This document shows positions 9,942 to 18,655 of a stretch of 64,000 nucleotides of DNA, piece by piece (positions within the stretch are counted from its first letter, which is position 1; each line of letters starts with the position of its first letter). Position numbers and translations under genes: made by a program. The notes under the pieces were generated by a model that saw only the letters and a program-made list of their open reading frames with translations, was not told the DNA's origin and made no database searches. The DNA is from Hyphomicrobiales bacterium (GTDB taxonomy: Bacteria; Pseudomonadota; Alphaproteobacteria; Rhizobiales; Rhizobiaceae). Where the stretch lies: positions 1 through 64,000 of the forward strand of contig UBKJ01000028.1 in the NCBI GenBank assembly GCA_900465915.1, read 5' to 3'.

Positions 9942-11441
9942 ATGCTGCTTTCCATCCGGTCTCTGACCAAGACCTTTCCCGGGACCAGGGCGCTCGACGG
10001 CGTGGATTTCGATTTGCGCGCCGGCGAGGTCCATGCGCTTCTGGGCGAGAACGGCGCCGGGAAATCCACGCTGATCAAATGCCTGACCGGGGCCTATACG
10101 CGCGACGGCGGGACGATCACACTCGACGGAAACGAGATTTCGCCGCGCTCCACCGTCGAGGCGCAGAATCTCGGCATCGGCACCGTCTATCAGGAAGTAA
10201 ACCTTTTGCCCAACCTCACCGTGGCGCAGAACCTTCTGTTCGGCCGCGAGCCGAAGCGCTTCGGCTTCATCTCCGCGCGCGGCATGCGCGCCGAGGCGCG
10301 GGCGATCCTCGGCCAATACGGGCTGGACCTCAATGTCGACCGCGATCTCGGCAGCTATTCCGTCGCCATCCAGCAGATCGTCGCCATCGCGCGCGCGGTC
10401 GAGCTTTCCGGCAAGGTGCTGATCCTCGACGAGCCGACCGCCAGCCTCGACGCGCGCGAGGTGCAGATGGTTTTCGACGTGGTGCGAGGGCTGCGCGACC
10501 GCGGCCTCGGCATCGTTTTCGTCTCGCATTTCCTCGACCAGGTTTTCGAGCTGACCGACCGCATCACCGTGCTGCGCAACGGGCGCTACATCGTCACCGA
10601 GGACACGGCGACGCTCGACCGGGTGCGGCTGATCGAGCATATGCTGGGCCGCGCGCTGGAGGACGAGGTGCTGCATTCGCGCCCGCCCGATCGCGGACCG
10701 CGCCCGCCCATGCTGCAATTCGAGCGTTTCGGCCGCCGGGGCGCGGTCGAGGCTTTCGACCTCGCCGTGGGGCAAGGCGAGGTGGTGGGCCTCGCCGGGC
10801 TGCTCGGCTCGGGCCGCACCGAAACGGCGGAGGCCATGTTCGGCCTCAAGCCCGCCACGGGGGGCGAAGCGCGCGACCAGTCGGGCAGGCTCGACCTGTC
10901 CTCGCCGCGCAAGGCCATCGCCAACCGTTTCGGCTTCGCGCCGGAGGACCGCAAGACCGACGGCATCGTCGCCGATCTGTCGATCCGCGAGAACATCGTG
11001 CTCGGCCTGCAGGCGCATCGCGGCTGGGCGCGGCCGATCCCGCGCGCCGAGCAGAACCGCATCGCCGACGACTATATCAAGCGGCTCGACATCCGCACCT
11101 CCGGCCGCGAGAAGCGCATCGGCGAGCTTTCCGGCGGCAACCAGCAGAAGGCCGTCCTGGCGCGCTGGCTGGCCATGAATCCGCGCTTCCTCATCCTCGA
11201 CGAGCCGACGCGCGGCATCGACGTCGGCGCGCATGCCGAAATCCTGCATCTCATCCATGAACTGGTCGGCAAGGGCATGTCGCTGCTGGTGGTCTCGTCC
11301 GAGCTGGACGAGCTGGTCGCCGTCTCCGACCGTGTGATCGTGCTGCGCGACCGACGCCATGTCGCGGAACTGGCCGGAGCGGAAATATCCGGCGACCGCA
11401 TCATGCGCGCCATCGCCAATGTGGAAAAGGGGGCGGCGTGA
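9942..11441 (+). CDS. ytfR: Galactofuranose ABC transporter ATP-binding protein YtfR
   Basis: A 499-residue tandem sugar ATPase. Domain 1 has Walker [15 protein letters not shown] and Walker [16 protein letters not shown]; domain 2 has the degenerate P-loop GLLGSGRTETAEAMFG, signature [15 protein letters not shown] and Walker [19 protein letters not shown]. It resembles YtfR/RbsA. The stop at 11439-11441 overlaps the ATG of ytfT. It powers import by YtfT-YjfF. Confidence 0.92.
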   Translation: MLLSIRSLTKTFPGTRALDGVDFDLRAGEVHALLGENGAGKSTLIKCLTGAYTRDGGTITLDGNEISPRSTVEAQNLGIGTVYQEVNLLPNLTVAQNLLFGREPKRFGFISARGMRAEARAILGQYGLDLNVDRDLGSYSVAIQQIVAIARAVELSGKVLILDEPTASLDAREVQMVFDVVRGLRDRGLGIVFVSHFLDQVFELTDRITVLRNGRYIVTEDTATLDRVRLIEHMLGRALEDEVLHSRPPDRGPRPPMLQFERFGRRGAVEAFDLAVGQGEVVGLAGLLGSGRTETAEAMFGLKPATGGEARDQSGRLDLSSPRKAIANRFGFAPEDRKTDGIVADLSIRENIVLGLQAHRGWARPIPRAEQNRIADDYIKRLDIRTSGREKRIGELSGGNQQKAVLARWLAMNPRFLILDEPTRGIDVGAHAEILHLIHELVGKGMSLLVVSSELDELVAVSDRVIVLRDRRHVAELAGAEISGDRIMRAIANVEKGAA

Positions 11442-12457
11442 TGACGGACCTCGTCAAACGCATCGCGCCGCAATTGCTGGCGCTCGCCGCTCTGGCGGCG
11501 CTGGTCTCGGTGTTCTATCCGGGCTTTCTTTCGGTGAGCTACGGCGACGGGCGCTTCGTCGGGCCGGTGGTGGATGTGCTGAAGCGCTCGGCCCCGGTGG
11601 CGCTGCTGGCCGTGGGCATGACGCTGGTGATCGCCACGCGCGGCATCGACCTTTCGGTCGGCGCGACCATGGCGATCTGCGGCGCCGTGGCCGCCTACGC
11701 CGTCACCGCCGGTTACGGCCTGCCCGCGGCGCTGGCGCTGGCGCTCGTCACCGGGCTCGCGGCCGGGCTCTGGAACGGCGTGCTGGTGGCGGTGGTGGGC
11801 GTGCAGCCCTTCGTCGCCACGCTGATCCTGATGACGGCGGGACGTGGCGTTGCGCAGCTCATCACCGAAGGCCGCATCCTCACCTTCACCGATCCCGGTT
11901 TCGCCTTCATCGGCTCGGGCACGTTTCTGAGCCTGCCGGTCGCGACATGGATCTGGGTCGCCGCCGCCGTCGCGGTGGCGCTTTTGATGCGGCGCACGGC
12001 GCTCGGCATGCTGATCGAAGCCGTCGGCGTCAACCGCCGCGCCTCGGCGCTGGCCGGCGTCAACGCCACGGTGCTGCTGATCGCGGTCTATATGGCGATG
12101 GGACTGTGCGCGGCGCTGGCCGGCATGATCGTCACCGCCGACATTCGCGGCGCCGACGCCAACAACGCCGGCTTGTGGCTCGAACTCGACGCCATCCTCG
12201 CCGTGGTCATCGGCGGCAATTCGCTGCTCGGCGGGCGCTTCTCCATCGCGGCTTCCGTCATCGGCGCGCTCATCATCCAGACCATCTCCATCGGCATCCG
12301 GCTGGCCGGGTTCCCGTCGGAATACAATCTCGTCATCAAGGCGGTGCTGGTGCTGGTCATCCTGGTGCTGCAATCGCCGCGCCTGGCCGGCGAGTGGCGC
12401 TTCTGGCGCGAGGAGCTGCGCCGCAAACGCGAACCGCAGGGAGGGGCCGCGAAATGA
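11441..12457 (+). CDS. ytfT: Galactofuranose ABC transporter permease YtfT
   Basis: A 338-residue membrane permease of the AraH/RbsC family, first of two different permeases that together form the channel. Hydrophobic segments start at residue about 12; the core motif VGMTLVIATRGIDLSVGATM is present. The ATG at 11441 overlaps the ytfR stop; a GTG one codon earlier is less likely. Overlap with yjfF (ATGA at 12454-12457) implies coupled, equal synthesis of the two permeases. Confidence 0.91.
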   Translation: MTDLVKRIAPQLLALAALAALVSVFYPGFLSVSYGDGRFVGPVVDVLKRSAPVALLAVGMTLVIATRGIDLSVGATMAICGAVAAYAVTAGYGLPAALALALVTGLAAGLWNGVLVAVVGVQPFVATLILMTAGRGVAQLITEGRILTFTDPGFAFIGSGTFLSLPVATWIWVAAAVAVALLMRRTALGMLIEAVGVNRRASALAGVNATVLLIAVYMAMGLCAALAGMIVTADIRGADANNAGLWLELDAILAVVIGGNSLLGGRFSIAASVIGALIIQTISIGIRLAGFPSEYNLVIKAVLVLVILVLQSPRLAGEWRFWREELRRKREPQGGAAK

Positions 12458-13428
12458 ACACCCGCGCGCTTCCGCTTTACGTCACCATCGCCATCTTCCT
12501 GATCGGCTGGGCGATCTGCTGGACGCAGTTCCCCAACATGCTCTCCACACGCGTGGTCGGCAATCTCCTGACCGACAACGCCTATCTCGGCATCGTCGCG
12601 GTGGGCATGACGCTGGTGATCCTGTCCGGCGGGATCGACCTTTCGGTCGGCTCGGTCATCGCCTTTTCCGGCGTCTTCATCGCCGTCATGCTGCGCGACA
12701 CCGGCCTGCATCCGCTGATCGTTTTCGCGCTGCTGCTCGTCATGACCACCGCCTTTGGCGCGGCCATGGGCTGGCTGATCGACCGGCTGGCCATGCCCGC
12801 CTTCATCGTGACGCTGGCCGGCATGTTCCTCGCGCGCGGCGCGGCCTATCTGCTGTCGATCGAATCCGTGCCGATCCAGAACCCGTTCTATCAGAGCCTG
12901 CAAAAGGCCTACTGGCTCATGCCCGGCGGCGGGCGGCTGACGCTGATCGGCTGCCTGATGCTCGCGACTTTCGTCGTCGGCATGGTGATCGCCCACAAGA
13001 CGCGCTTCGGCGCTTCGGTCTATGCGCTGGGCGGCGGCGAGGCGACGGCGCGGCTGATGGGCGTGCGGCAGGGCCGCACCACGGTGCTGGTCTACGCCTT
13101 TTCCGGCGCGATGGCGGGGCTGTCGGGCATCGTCTTCTCGATCTATACCGGCTCGGGCTATTCGCTGGCCACCGTCGGCACGGAGCTGACTGCCATCGCC
13201 GCCGTGGTCATCGGCGGCACGCTTCTCAGCGGCGGCGCGGGCTATATATTCGGCACGCTGGTGGGCGTGCTGACCATGGGGCTGATCCAGACCTATATCG
13301 TCTTCGACGGCACGCTGTCGTCGTGGTGGACGCGCATCGTCATCGGGCTCCTGCTGCTCGTCTTCATCCTGCTGCAGAAGGGCTTGCTGAAACTGTCGCA
13401 GACCCGCCTTGCGGGAGGCGGCGCATGA
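12454..13428 (+). CDS. yjfF: Galactofuranose ABC transporter permease YjfF
   Basis: A 324-residue second permease (VGMTLVILSGGIDLSVGSVI; PAFIVTLAGMFLARGAAYLL; VYALGGGEATARLMGV), matching E. coli YjfF, the partner of YtfT. Start ATG and the ytfT stop share ATGA. Its own stop overlaps the galM start (ATGATC at 13425), so translation is coupled from ytfR through dgoA. Confidence 0.91.
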   Translation: MNTRALPLYVTIAIFLIGWAICWTQFPNMLSTRVVGNLLTDNAYLGIVAVGMTLVILSGGIDLSVGSVIAFSGVFIAVMLRDTGLHPLIVFALLLVMTTAFGAAMGWLIDRLAMPAFIVTLAGMFLARGAAYLLSIESVPIQNPFYQSLQKAYWLMPGGGRLTLIGCLMLATFVVGMVIAHKTRFGASVYALGGGEATARLMGVRQGRTTVLVYAFSGAMAGLSGIVFSIYTGSGYSLATVGTELTAIAAVVIGGTLLSGGAGYIFGTLVGVLTMGLIQTYIVFDGTLSSWWTRIVIGLLLLVFILLQKGLLKLSQTRLAGGGA

Positions 13429-14387
13429 TCGCCCCCGACGGCCGCCCGGTCGAGACGATCCGCCTGCGCGGGCCGCTGCTTTCGGCCACGCTGCTGACGC
13501 TCGGGGCCACGGTGCAGGATTTGCGGATGGCCGGCGTGGCGCATCCGCTGGTTCTGGGCTTCCCGACGCTTGCGCCCTATTTCAGCAAGGAAGGACTTTA
13601 TGTCGGCGCACTGGTGGGGCGTGTGGCGAACCGCATCGGCGGCGCGCGCTTCACGCTCGATGGGCGGGAAGTTCGCGTCGACGCCAATGAAGGCCGCAAC
13701 CTGTTGCATGGCGGCGCGGACGGGATTCATCACCACATCTGGCGCATCGAGGAACAGCGCGATGCCCATGTGCGCCTCGGCCTCGACCTGCCCGACAGGC
13801 ATATGGGCTTTCCGGGAAATCTCTCCATCTCGGCGCTGATTTCCGTCGCGGACGACGCGCTTTCCTTCGATCTCAGCGCCACGACCGACGCGCCGACGCC
13901 GGTCAATCTCGCCCACCACGGCTATTTCACGCTGGACGACAGCGGCGACGTTCGAGGCCATCGTTTGCAGGTGGCGGCCGATCATTATCTTCCGGTGGGC
14001 GGCGAACTGATCCCCACCGGCGAAATCGCCCCAGTAAACGGTACGGATTTCGATTTCCGCGCCGGGCGTTCGATCGAGCCTGCCGGCTACGATCACAATC
14101 TCTGCCTCGCCCCGAAACGCGGCGCGTTGCGCAAGGTCGCGACCCTGACCGGCAAAAGCGGACTGAGCATGGACATCGAAACCACCGAACCCGGCCTGCA
14201 ACTCTATGACGGGCGGCATTTCAACGGGCTGCCCGGCCTCGACGGACGCAGCTACGGGCCTTACGCCGGTATGGCGCTGGAAACGCAAAGCTGGCCCGAT
14301 GCGGTCAACCATCCAGCTTTTCCGGATACGATCCTGCGCCCAGGCCAAATCTATCGCGCGCTGACGCGCTACAGGTTCCGCGCATGA
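13425..14387 (+). CDS. galM: Aldose 1-epimerase (mutarotase)
   Basis: A 320-residue GalM-family enzyme interconverting alpha and beta anomers of galactose and other aldoses. Key residues are visible: H95 in NLLHGG, H164-H165 in LAHHGYFTL, and the likely catalytic base E286 in ALETQSWPDAVNHP. The ATG at 13425 overlaps the yjfF stop; an upstream frame extension is within yjfF and implausible. Placed after a galactofuranose importer, it probably readies the sugar for the anomer-specific dehydrogenase. Confidence 0.9.
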   Translation: MIAPDGRPVETIRLRGPLLSATLLTLGATVQDLRMAGVAHPLVLGFPTLAPYFSKEGLYVGALVGRVANRIGGARFTLDGREVRVDANEGRNLLHGGADGIHHHIWRIEEQRDAHVRLGLDLPDRHMGFPGNLSISALISVADDALSFDLSATTDAPTPVNLAHHGYFTLDDSGDVRGHRLQVAADHYLPVGGELIPTGEIAPVNGTDFDFRAGRSIEPAGYDHNLCLAPKRGALRKVATLTGKSGLSMDIETTEPGLQLYDGRHFNGLPGLDGRSYGPYAGMALETQSWPDAVNHPAFPDTILRPGQIYRALTRYRFRA

Positions 14388-15280
14388 CCGCGCTCATCGC
14401 CATAGATTGGGGCACCAGCAGCTTTCGCGCCTGGGCGCTGGGCGCGGACGGCGAGGTTCTGGCCGAGACCCGCGACGGTTTCGGCATCCTGTCGGTGCCG
14501 GATGGGGATTTCGACGCGGCCTTCGAGGCGGCGCTCGGCCCGTGGCTCGACGGCGGCGCGCCGGTGATCGCCGCCGGCATGATCACCAGCCGCAACGGCT
14601 GGGTGGAGACGCCCTATCTGCCGCTGCCGCTCGACGCCGCAGCGCTTGCCGGCGCGCTGACGCCGCACATGACGCGGAAGGGCAGGTGGGTCCATTTCGT
14701 CACCGGGGCGGCGAGCGATCCCGACGGTCCCTTCCCCGACGTGATGCGCGGCGAGGAGACCGAGGTGATCGGCCAGATCGCCGGCGGCGCGCGGGACGGG
14801 CTTTTCATCCTGCCCGGCACGCACAGCAAATGGGCGCGGGTGGCGGACGGGCGCATCACGGCCTTCCAGACCTGCATGACCGGCGAGGTCTTCGCGGTCC
14901 TGCGCGAGCATTCCATCCTCGGGCGGCTGGCGCAGCCGGGCGAGCCTTCGGAAGCGGCCTTCCTGCGCGGTGTCAAGGCGGCGAAAGCGCCCGGCGCATT
15001 GATGGCGCGGGCCTTTTCGGCGCGCAGCCTGGCGCTGTTCGGCCGCCTCGCGCCGCAGGAAGTGGCGGATTACCTGTCCGGTCTTCTGATCGGCGACGAA
15101 ATCCGCGCCGGCCTCGCCGCCGGCGCGCCGGAGCGAGCGACGATCATCGGGCGCGGCGATCTGGCCGGGCGCTACGCCCGCGCCTTTTCCGCCTTCGGCG
15201 TCGCCGCCGCCATCGCGCCCGAGGACATGAACCGGCGCGGCCTTTATACGATCGCAAGACATGGGGGACTTTTGCCGTGA
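14384..15280 (+). CDS. dgoK: 2-dehydro-3-deoxygalactonokinase
   Basis: A 298-residue sugar kinase. The N-terminal ATP-binding signature AIDWGTSSFRAWALG and internal FILPGTHSKWARV are typical of DgoK, which phosphorylates 2-keto-3-deoxy-D-galactonate at C6 using ATP. It overlaps galM by 4 bp and dgoA by 4 bp. With dgoA it forms the last two steps of the De Ley-Doudoroff galactose pathway. Confidence 0.92.
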   Translation: MTALIAIDWGTSSFRAWALGADGEVLAETRDGFGILSVPDGDFDAAFEAALGPWLDGGAPVIAAGMITSRNGWVETPYLPLPLDAAALAGALTPHMTRKGRWVHFVTGAASDPDGPFPDVMRGEETEVIGQIAGGARDGLFILPGTHSKWARVADGRITAFQTCMTGEVFAVLREHSILGRLAQPGEPSEAAFLRGVKAAKAPGALMARAFSARSLALFGRLAPQEVADYLSGLLIGDEIRAGLAAGAPERATIIGRGDLAGRYARAFSAFGVAAAIAPEDMNRRGLYTIARHGGLLP

Positions 15281-15897
15281 ACGACTTTTCGACCGCCTTT
15301 TCCGCCTGCCCGCTGGTGGCGATCCTGCGCGGCGTGACGCCGGATGAGGCCGAAAGCCATGTCGAAACGCTCATTGAAGCCGGCTTCACGCTGATCGAGG
15401 TTCCGCTGAATTCGCCCTCTGCTTTCGTCAGCATCGAACGGCTCGCCGACCGCTTCGGCGCGCAGGCGATCATCGGCGCGGGCACGGTGCTGACGGCGGC
15501 GGACGCGGCGCGGGTGCGCGACGCCGGCGGGCGCATGATCGTCGCGCCCAATTTCGACCGCCGCGTGGCGGATGCAGCGACTGCCGCCGGACTGGTCTAC
15601 GGGCCGGGCGTGGCGACGCCGAGCGAGGCCTTCGCCGCGCTCGAGGCGGGGGCGGATTTCCTGAAATTGTTCCCGGCCGAGCTTATTCCGCCCGTCGGCG
15701 TCAAGGCGATCAGGGTAGTGCTGCCGGCCGGCGCGCGGCTGGTGCCGGTGGGCGGCATCGCGCCCGAGACGATGGCGCCCTATCGCGACGCCGGCGCGGC
15801 GGGCTTCGGCCTCGGCTCGGCGCTCTACCGCCCCGGCCAGTCGCCGCAGGAGACCGGCGAGAAGGCGCGGGCCTTCGTCGCGGCGCTGAAGCGATAG
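15277..15897 (+). CDS. dgoA: 2-dehydro-3-deoxy-6-phosphogalactonate aldolase
   Basis: A 206-residue class I KDPG/KDPGal aldolase, cleaving 2-keto-3-deoxy-6-phosphogalactonate into pyruvate and glyceraldehyde 3-phosphate. Schiff-base lysine K130 lies in ADFLKLFPAE; the catalytic glutamate is in LIEVPLNSP. The start is GTG at 15277, overlapping the dgoK stop (GTGA); the conserved N-terminus (FSACPLVAILRGVTPDEA) begins within ten residues of it. Last gene of the coupled ytfR-dgoA series. Confidence 0.92.
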   Translation: MNDFSTAFSACPLVAILRGVTPDEAESHVETLIEAGFTLIEVPLNSPSAFVSIERLADRFGAQAIIGAGTVLTAADAARVRDAGGRMIVAPNFDRRVADAATAAGLVYGPGVATPSEAFAALEAGADFLKLFPAELIPPVGVKAIRVVLPAGARLVPVGGIAPETMAPYRDAGAAGFGLGSALYRPGQSPQETGEKARAFVAALKR

Positions 15898-15916
15898 GCT
15901 CGCCCGGGCGGCCATG

Positions 15917-15977
15917 CGTGATTTTGACCGAAACGTACAAGGCGGGTGGAAATCCGCCGCCGTTCGTATTAATCACG
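15917..15977 (+). ncRNA. Candidate structured RNA leader upstream of the EamA gene
   Basis: The 120-bp gap between dgoA and the permease gene holds nested inverted repeats: outer CGTGATT (15917-15923) with AATCACG (15971-15977); middle AACG (15932-15935) with CGTT (15961-15964); inner GGCGGGT (15941-15947) with ATCCGCC (15952-15958), closing on a GGAA loop (15948-15951), a GNRA tetraloop, with one G-U pair. The whole ends 40 bp before the start codon. This is more ordered than a terminator and has no T run. It could be a cis-regulatory RNA or a dgoA mRNA 3' end. I do not recognise a known riboswitch class. Confidence 0.45.
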
Positions 15978-16017
15978 GGCACCCGTCAAGACAGCCGCCC
16001 AAGGCTCCGAGCATCGC

Positions 16018-16905
16018 ATGGCCCCCAAAAGTCAAGGTTACATTTTCGCGCTTCTCGCCGTGACCGTGTTCGCGGTGCAGGACGGCATATCGAAATATCT
16101 CGGCAGCCATTATTCGCCGATCTTCATCACCATGGTCCGCTACTGGGTGTTCACGGTCTTCGTCGTGCTGCTGGCCATGCGCTCGGGCGGGGTGGCCAAG
16201 GCGGCGGCGACGAAGCGTCCGGTCCTGCAACTGTTCCGCGGCGTCATGCTGGCGGCGGAGATCGTCACCTTCATCTTCGGCCTGAGCCGCGCCGGCATGG
16301 CGATGGCGCAGTCGGCGTTCCAGGGCGCGCCGCTGCTGGTGACCATGCTTTCGGTGCCGTTCCTGGGCGAAAAGGTCGGCTGGCGGCGCTGGACGGCGAT
16401 CGTCGTCGGCCTGTGCGGCGTGCTTCTGATCATCAACCCGGTCAATGCGCGGTTCAACACGGCGCTGCTGTTTCCCGTCGCGGCCATGGTGATGTTCGCC
16501 GTCTATGTGATCGCCACCCGCGCCGTCAGCAAGACCGACAGCGCGGCGACCAGCTTCTTCTACACCGCCATCGGCGGCGTGGTGGTGCTGACGGCGATCG
16601 GGATTTTCCACATGACGCCGATCGCGCGCGGCGACTGGCTGTGGATGGCGGCGCTGTGCGCCTGCGGCATCACCAGCCATTATTGCCTGATCCGGGCCTA
16701 CGACATTCTCGAGGCCGGCGAGGTGCAGCCGCTCACCTATCTCCAGCTCGTCGTCGGAACCTTCATCGCCGTGGTGGTCTTCCAGGAAAAGCTGACATGG
16801 AACATCATCGCCGGTGCGCTGATCGTCGTCGGCGCCGGCCTGTTCTCCATGTTCCGCGAGCGGCGGCTGGCCATCAAGCGCAGCATCAGCGCGACCACGC
16901 CCTGA
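16018..16905 (+). CDS. EamA/DMT-family permease
   Basis: A 295-residue inner-membrane protein with ten predicted hydrophobic segments in two EamA repeats (first: ALLAVTVFAVQDGISKYLG; second: FPVAAMVMFAVYVIATRAVS). This is the drug/metabolite transporter superfamily; most members export amino acids, nucleosides or other small metabolites, some import. Substrate is unknown. The start ATG at 16018 is preceded by only a weak Shine-Dalgarno (CCGAG), possibly relevant given the structured element just upstream. It converges on zwf with a 20-bp gap. Confidence 0.85.
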   Translation: MAPKSQGYIFALLAVTVFAVQDGISKYLGSHYSPIFITMVRYWVFTVFVVLLAMRSGGVAKAAATKRPVLQLFRGVMLAAEIVTFIFGLSRAGMAMAQSAFQGAPLLVTMLSVPFLGEKVGWRRWTAIVVGLCGVLLIINPVNARFNTALLFPVAAMVMFAVYVIATRAVSKTDSAATSFFYTAIGGVVVLTAIGIFHMTPIARGDWLWMAALCACGITSHYCLIRAYDILEAGEVQPLTYLQLVVGTFIAVVVFQEKLTWNIIAGALIVVGAGLFSMFRERRLAIKRSISATTP

Positions 16906-16925
16906 GCGGGCCGCGCTTTATCGCG

Positions 16926-18383
16926 TCATTCCTTGCCGGATTTGCGCCACGCCCGCTCGAAGGGCAGGCGCCAGGCATGCGGCGCGATGAGTTGATGAAT
17001 GGATTTCGGCCCCCAGCTTCCCTGGTCGTAAAGCCGCACGGGCGGCGGGTTGTCGAGCAGCGGCTGCGAGACTTCCCAGAGCCGCTCGATGCCCTCGGCG
17101 GTGGTGAACAGCGTGTGGTCGCCGCGCATGGCGTCGAGGATCAGGCGCTCATAGGCCTCCAGCACGTCGCCGATCAGGCCGGTGTCGCTCATGGCGAATT
17201 GCAGCGACAGCTTGTCGAGGCGGAAGCCCGGACCGGGGCGCTTGCCGTAGAAGGACAGCGACACCTTGGAGGCGTCGGCGAGGTCGAAGGTGAGATGGTC
17301 CGGCCCCTGCGCGCCGACGCCAGAGCCTTGCGGGAACATGCTCTTGGGCGGCTCGCGGAAGGCGATGGAGATGATGCGCTGGCCTTCGGCCAGGCGCTTG
17401 CCGGTGCGCAGGAAAAAGGGCACGCCCGCCCAGCGCCAGTTGTCGATGACGCATTTCAGCGCGATGAAGGTCTCGGTGTCGCTCTCGGGATTGACGCCCG
17501 GCTCGTTGCGGTAGCCGATATATTGGCCGCGCACCACGTCGCGCGGATCGATTGGCTCCATGGAGCGGAAGACCTTGTTCTTCTCCTCCGAGATCGGCTT
17601 CGGCTCCAGCGCGGTCGGCGGCTCCATCGCCATGAAGGCGAGGATCTGGAACAGATGCGTCACCACCATGTCGCGATAGGCGCCGGTGGTCTCGTAGAAG
17701 GCGGCGCGGGTAGACAGGCCTAGCGTCTCCGGCACGTCGATCTGGACGTGGTCGATGAAATTGCGGTTCCAGATCGGCTCGAACAGGCCGTTGGCGAAGC
17801 GGAAGGCGAGGATGTTCTGCGCCGGCTCCTTGCCGAGGAAGTGGTCGATGCGGAAAATCTGCTTCTCGTCGAAGACCTCGTGCAGCTTGCGGTTGAGCGC
17901 CACGGCGCTGGCGAGGTCGGTGCCGAAGGGCTTCTCCATGATGATGCGGCAGCGGTCGGCGAGCCCGGCCTGGGACAGGAGCTGCACCGCCGAAAGGGCG
18001 GCGTTCGGCGGCACGGACAGGTAATGCACGCGCCGCGTCTCGGAGCCCAGCACCTCCTCGGCGCGGTCGACGGCGGCCTTCAATTCGCGGGCGCCGGCCG
18101 TGAGAGGCACATAGTCGAGCGAGGCGGCGAAGGCCTCCCAATCGGCCTGGGACACTTCGCGGGTGGCGAATTTGTCGAGCGCGTCGCGGGCGATGTCGCG
18201 AAAACCCTCGGCGTCGATCTCGTCGAGCGAGACGCCGATGATGCGGCAGCCGGGGATGAAGCCGGCGGTGGCGAGATGGAACAGGCCCGGCAACAGCTTG
18301 CGCCGGGAAAGATCGCCGGTGGCGCCGAACAGAACGACGACCTGTGGATAGCCGGGGCCGACCCGGTTGGAATTCTTCAGCAA
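16926..18383 (-). CDS. zwf: Glucose-6-phosphate 1-dehydrogenase
   Basis: A 485-residue enzyme oxidising glucose 6-phosphate to 6-phosphogluconolactone with NAD(P)+, entry to the Entner-Doudoroff and pentose phosphate routes. The cofactor motif [10 protein letters not shown] is at residues 20-29, and the active-site segment RIDHFLGKE is intact. Length is standard. It is not in an operon with pgl or edd here; the upstream gap 18384-18655 must hold its promoter, and the neighbour on that side is transcribed in the same direction but ends in a hairpin. Confidence 0.95.
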   Translation of the reverse strand: MLKNSNRVGPGYPQVVVLFGATGDLSRRKLLPGLFHLATAGFIPGCRIIGVSLDEIDAEGFRDIARDALDKFATREVSQADWEAFAASLDYVPLTAGARELKAAVDRAEEVLGSETRRVHYLSVPPNAALSAVQLLSQAGLADRCRIIMEKPFGTDLASAVALNRKLHEVFDEKQIFRIDHFLGKEPAQNILAFRFANGLFEPIWNRNFIDHVQIDVPETLGLSTRAAFYETTGAYRDMVVTHLFQILAFMAMEPPTALEPKPISEEKNKVFRSMEPIDPRDVVRGQYIGYRNEPGVNPESDTETFIALKCVIDNWRWAGVPFFLRTGKRLAEGQRIISIAFREPPKSMFPQGSGVGAQGPDHLTFDLADASKVSLSFYGKRPGPGFRLDKLSLQFAMSDTGLIGDVLEAYERLILDAMRGDHTLFTTAEGIERLWEVSQPLLDNPPPVRLYDQGSWGPKSIHQLIAPHAWRLPFERAWRKSGKE

Positions 18384-18618
18384 GATACTGTCCTCAAGCC
18401 TTCTGTTGCGCTGCGCAAGCGGGAACCGCCGGACGGGCCCCGGAACTGGAACGTGTCAGGAAAGGAGCATGGATATAAAGCGGGATCAAGAGGAAGATTG
18501 CGTTTGCGGGCAAGGCTTTTCGTCAAATGCGGGCGACGAAAAGCGGCATGGCGATTCGCTTGAGCTTCGGCCGGCTTGCATATGAAAGATATATGAAACT
18601 TTGGCCGGAAAGACGCCT

Positions 18619-18643
18619 CGGCGCGCGGAATTTTCGCGCGCCG
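18619..18643 (-). terminator. Terminator-like hairpin after the orphan binding-protein gene
   Basis: Perfect 9-bp inverted repeat CGGCGCGCG (18619-18627) and CGCGCGCCG (18635-18643), loop GAATTTT, 13 bp beyond the stop of the leftward gene ending at 18656. No strong U tract follows on the minus strand. It probably ends the fucP transcript. The rest of 18384-18618 shows no gene and should contain the zwf promoter. Confidence 0.55.
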
Positions 18644-18655
18644 GGGCAAGGTGGG

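Noticed and set aside
15917..15977. Assignment of the folded element to a SAM-type riboswitch
   Set aside because: The conserved core sequences of SAM-II and related classes are not visible, and the downstream gene is not a methionine gene; I keep it only as an unclassified structured element.
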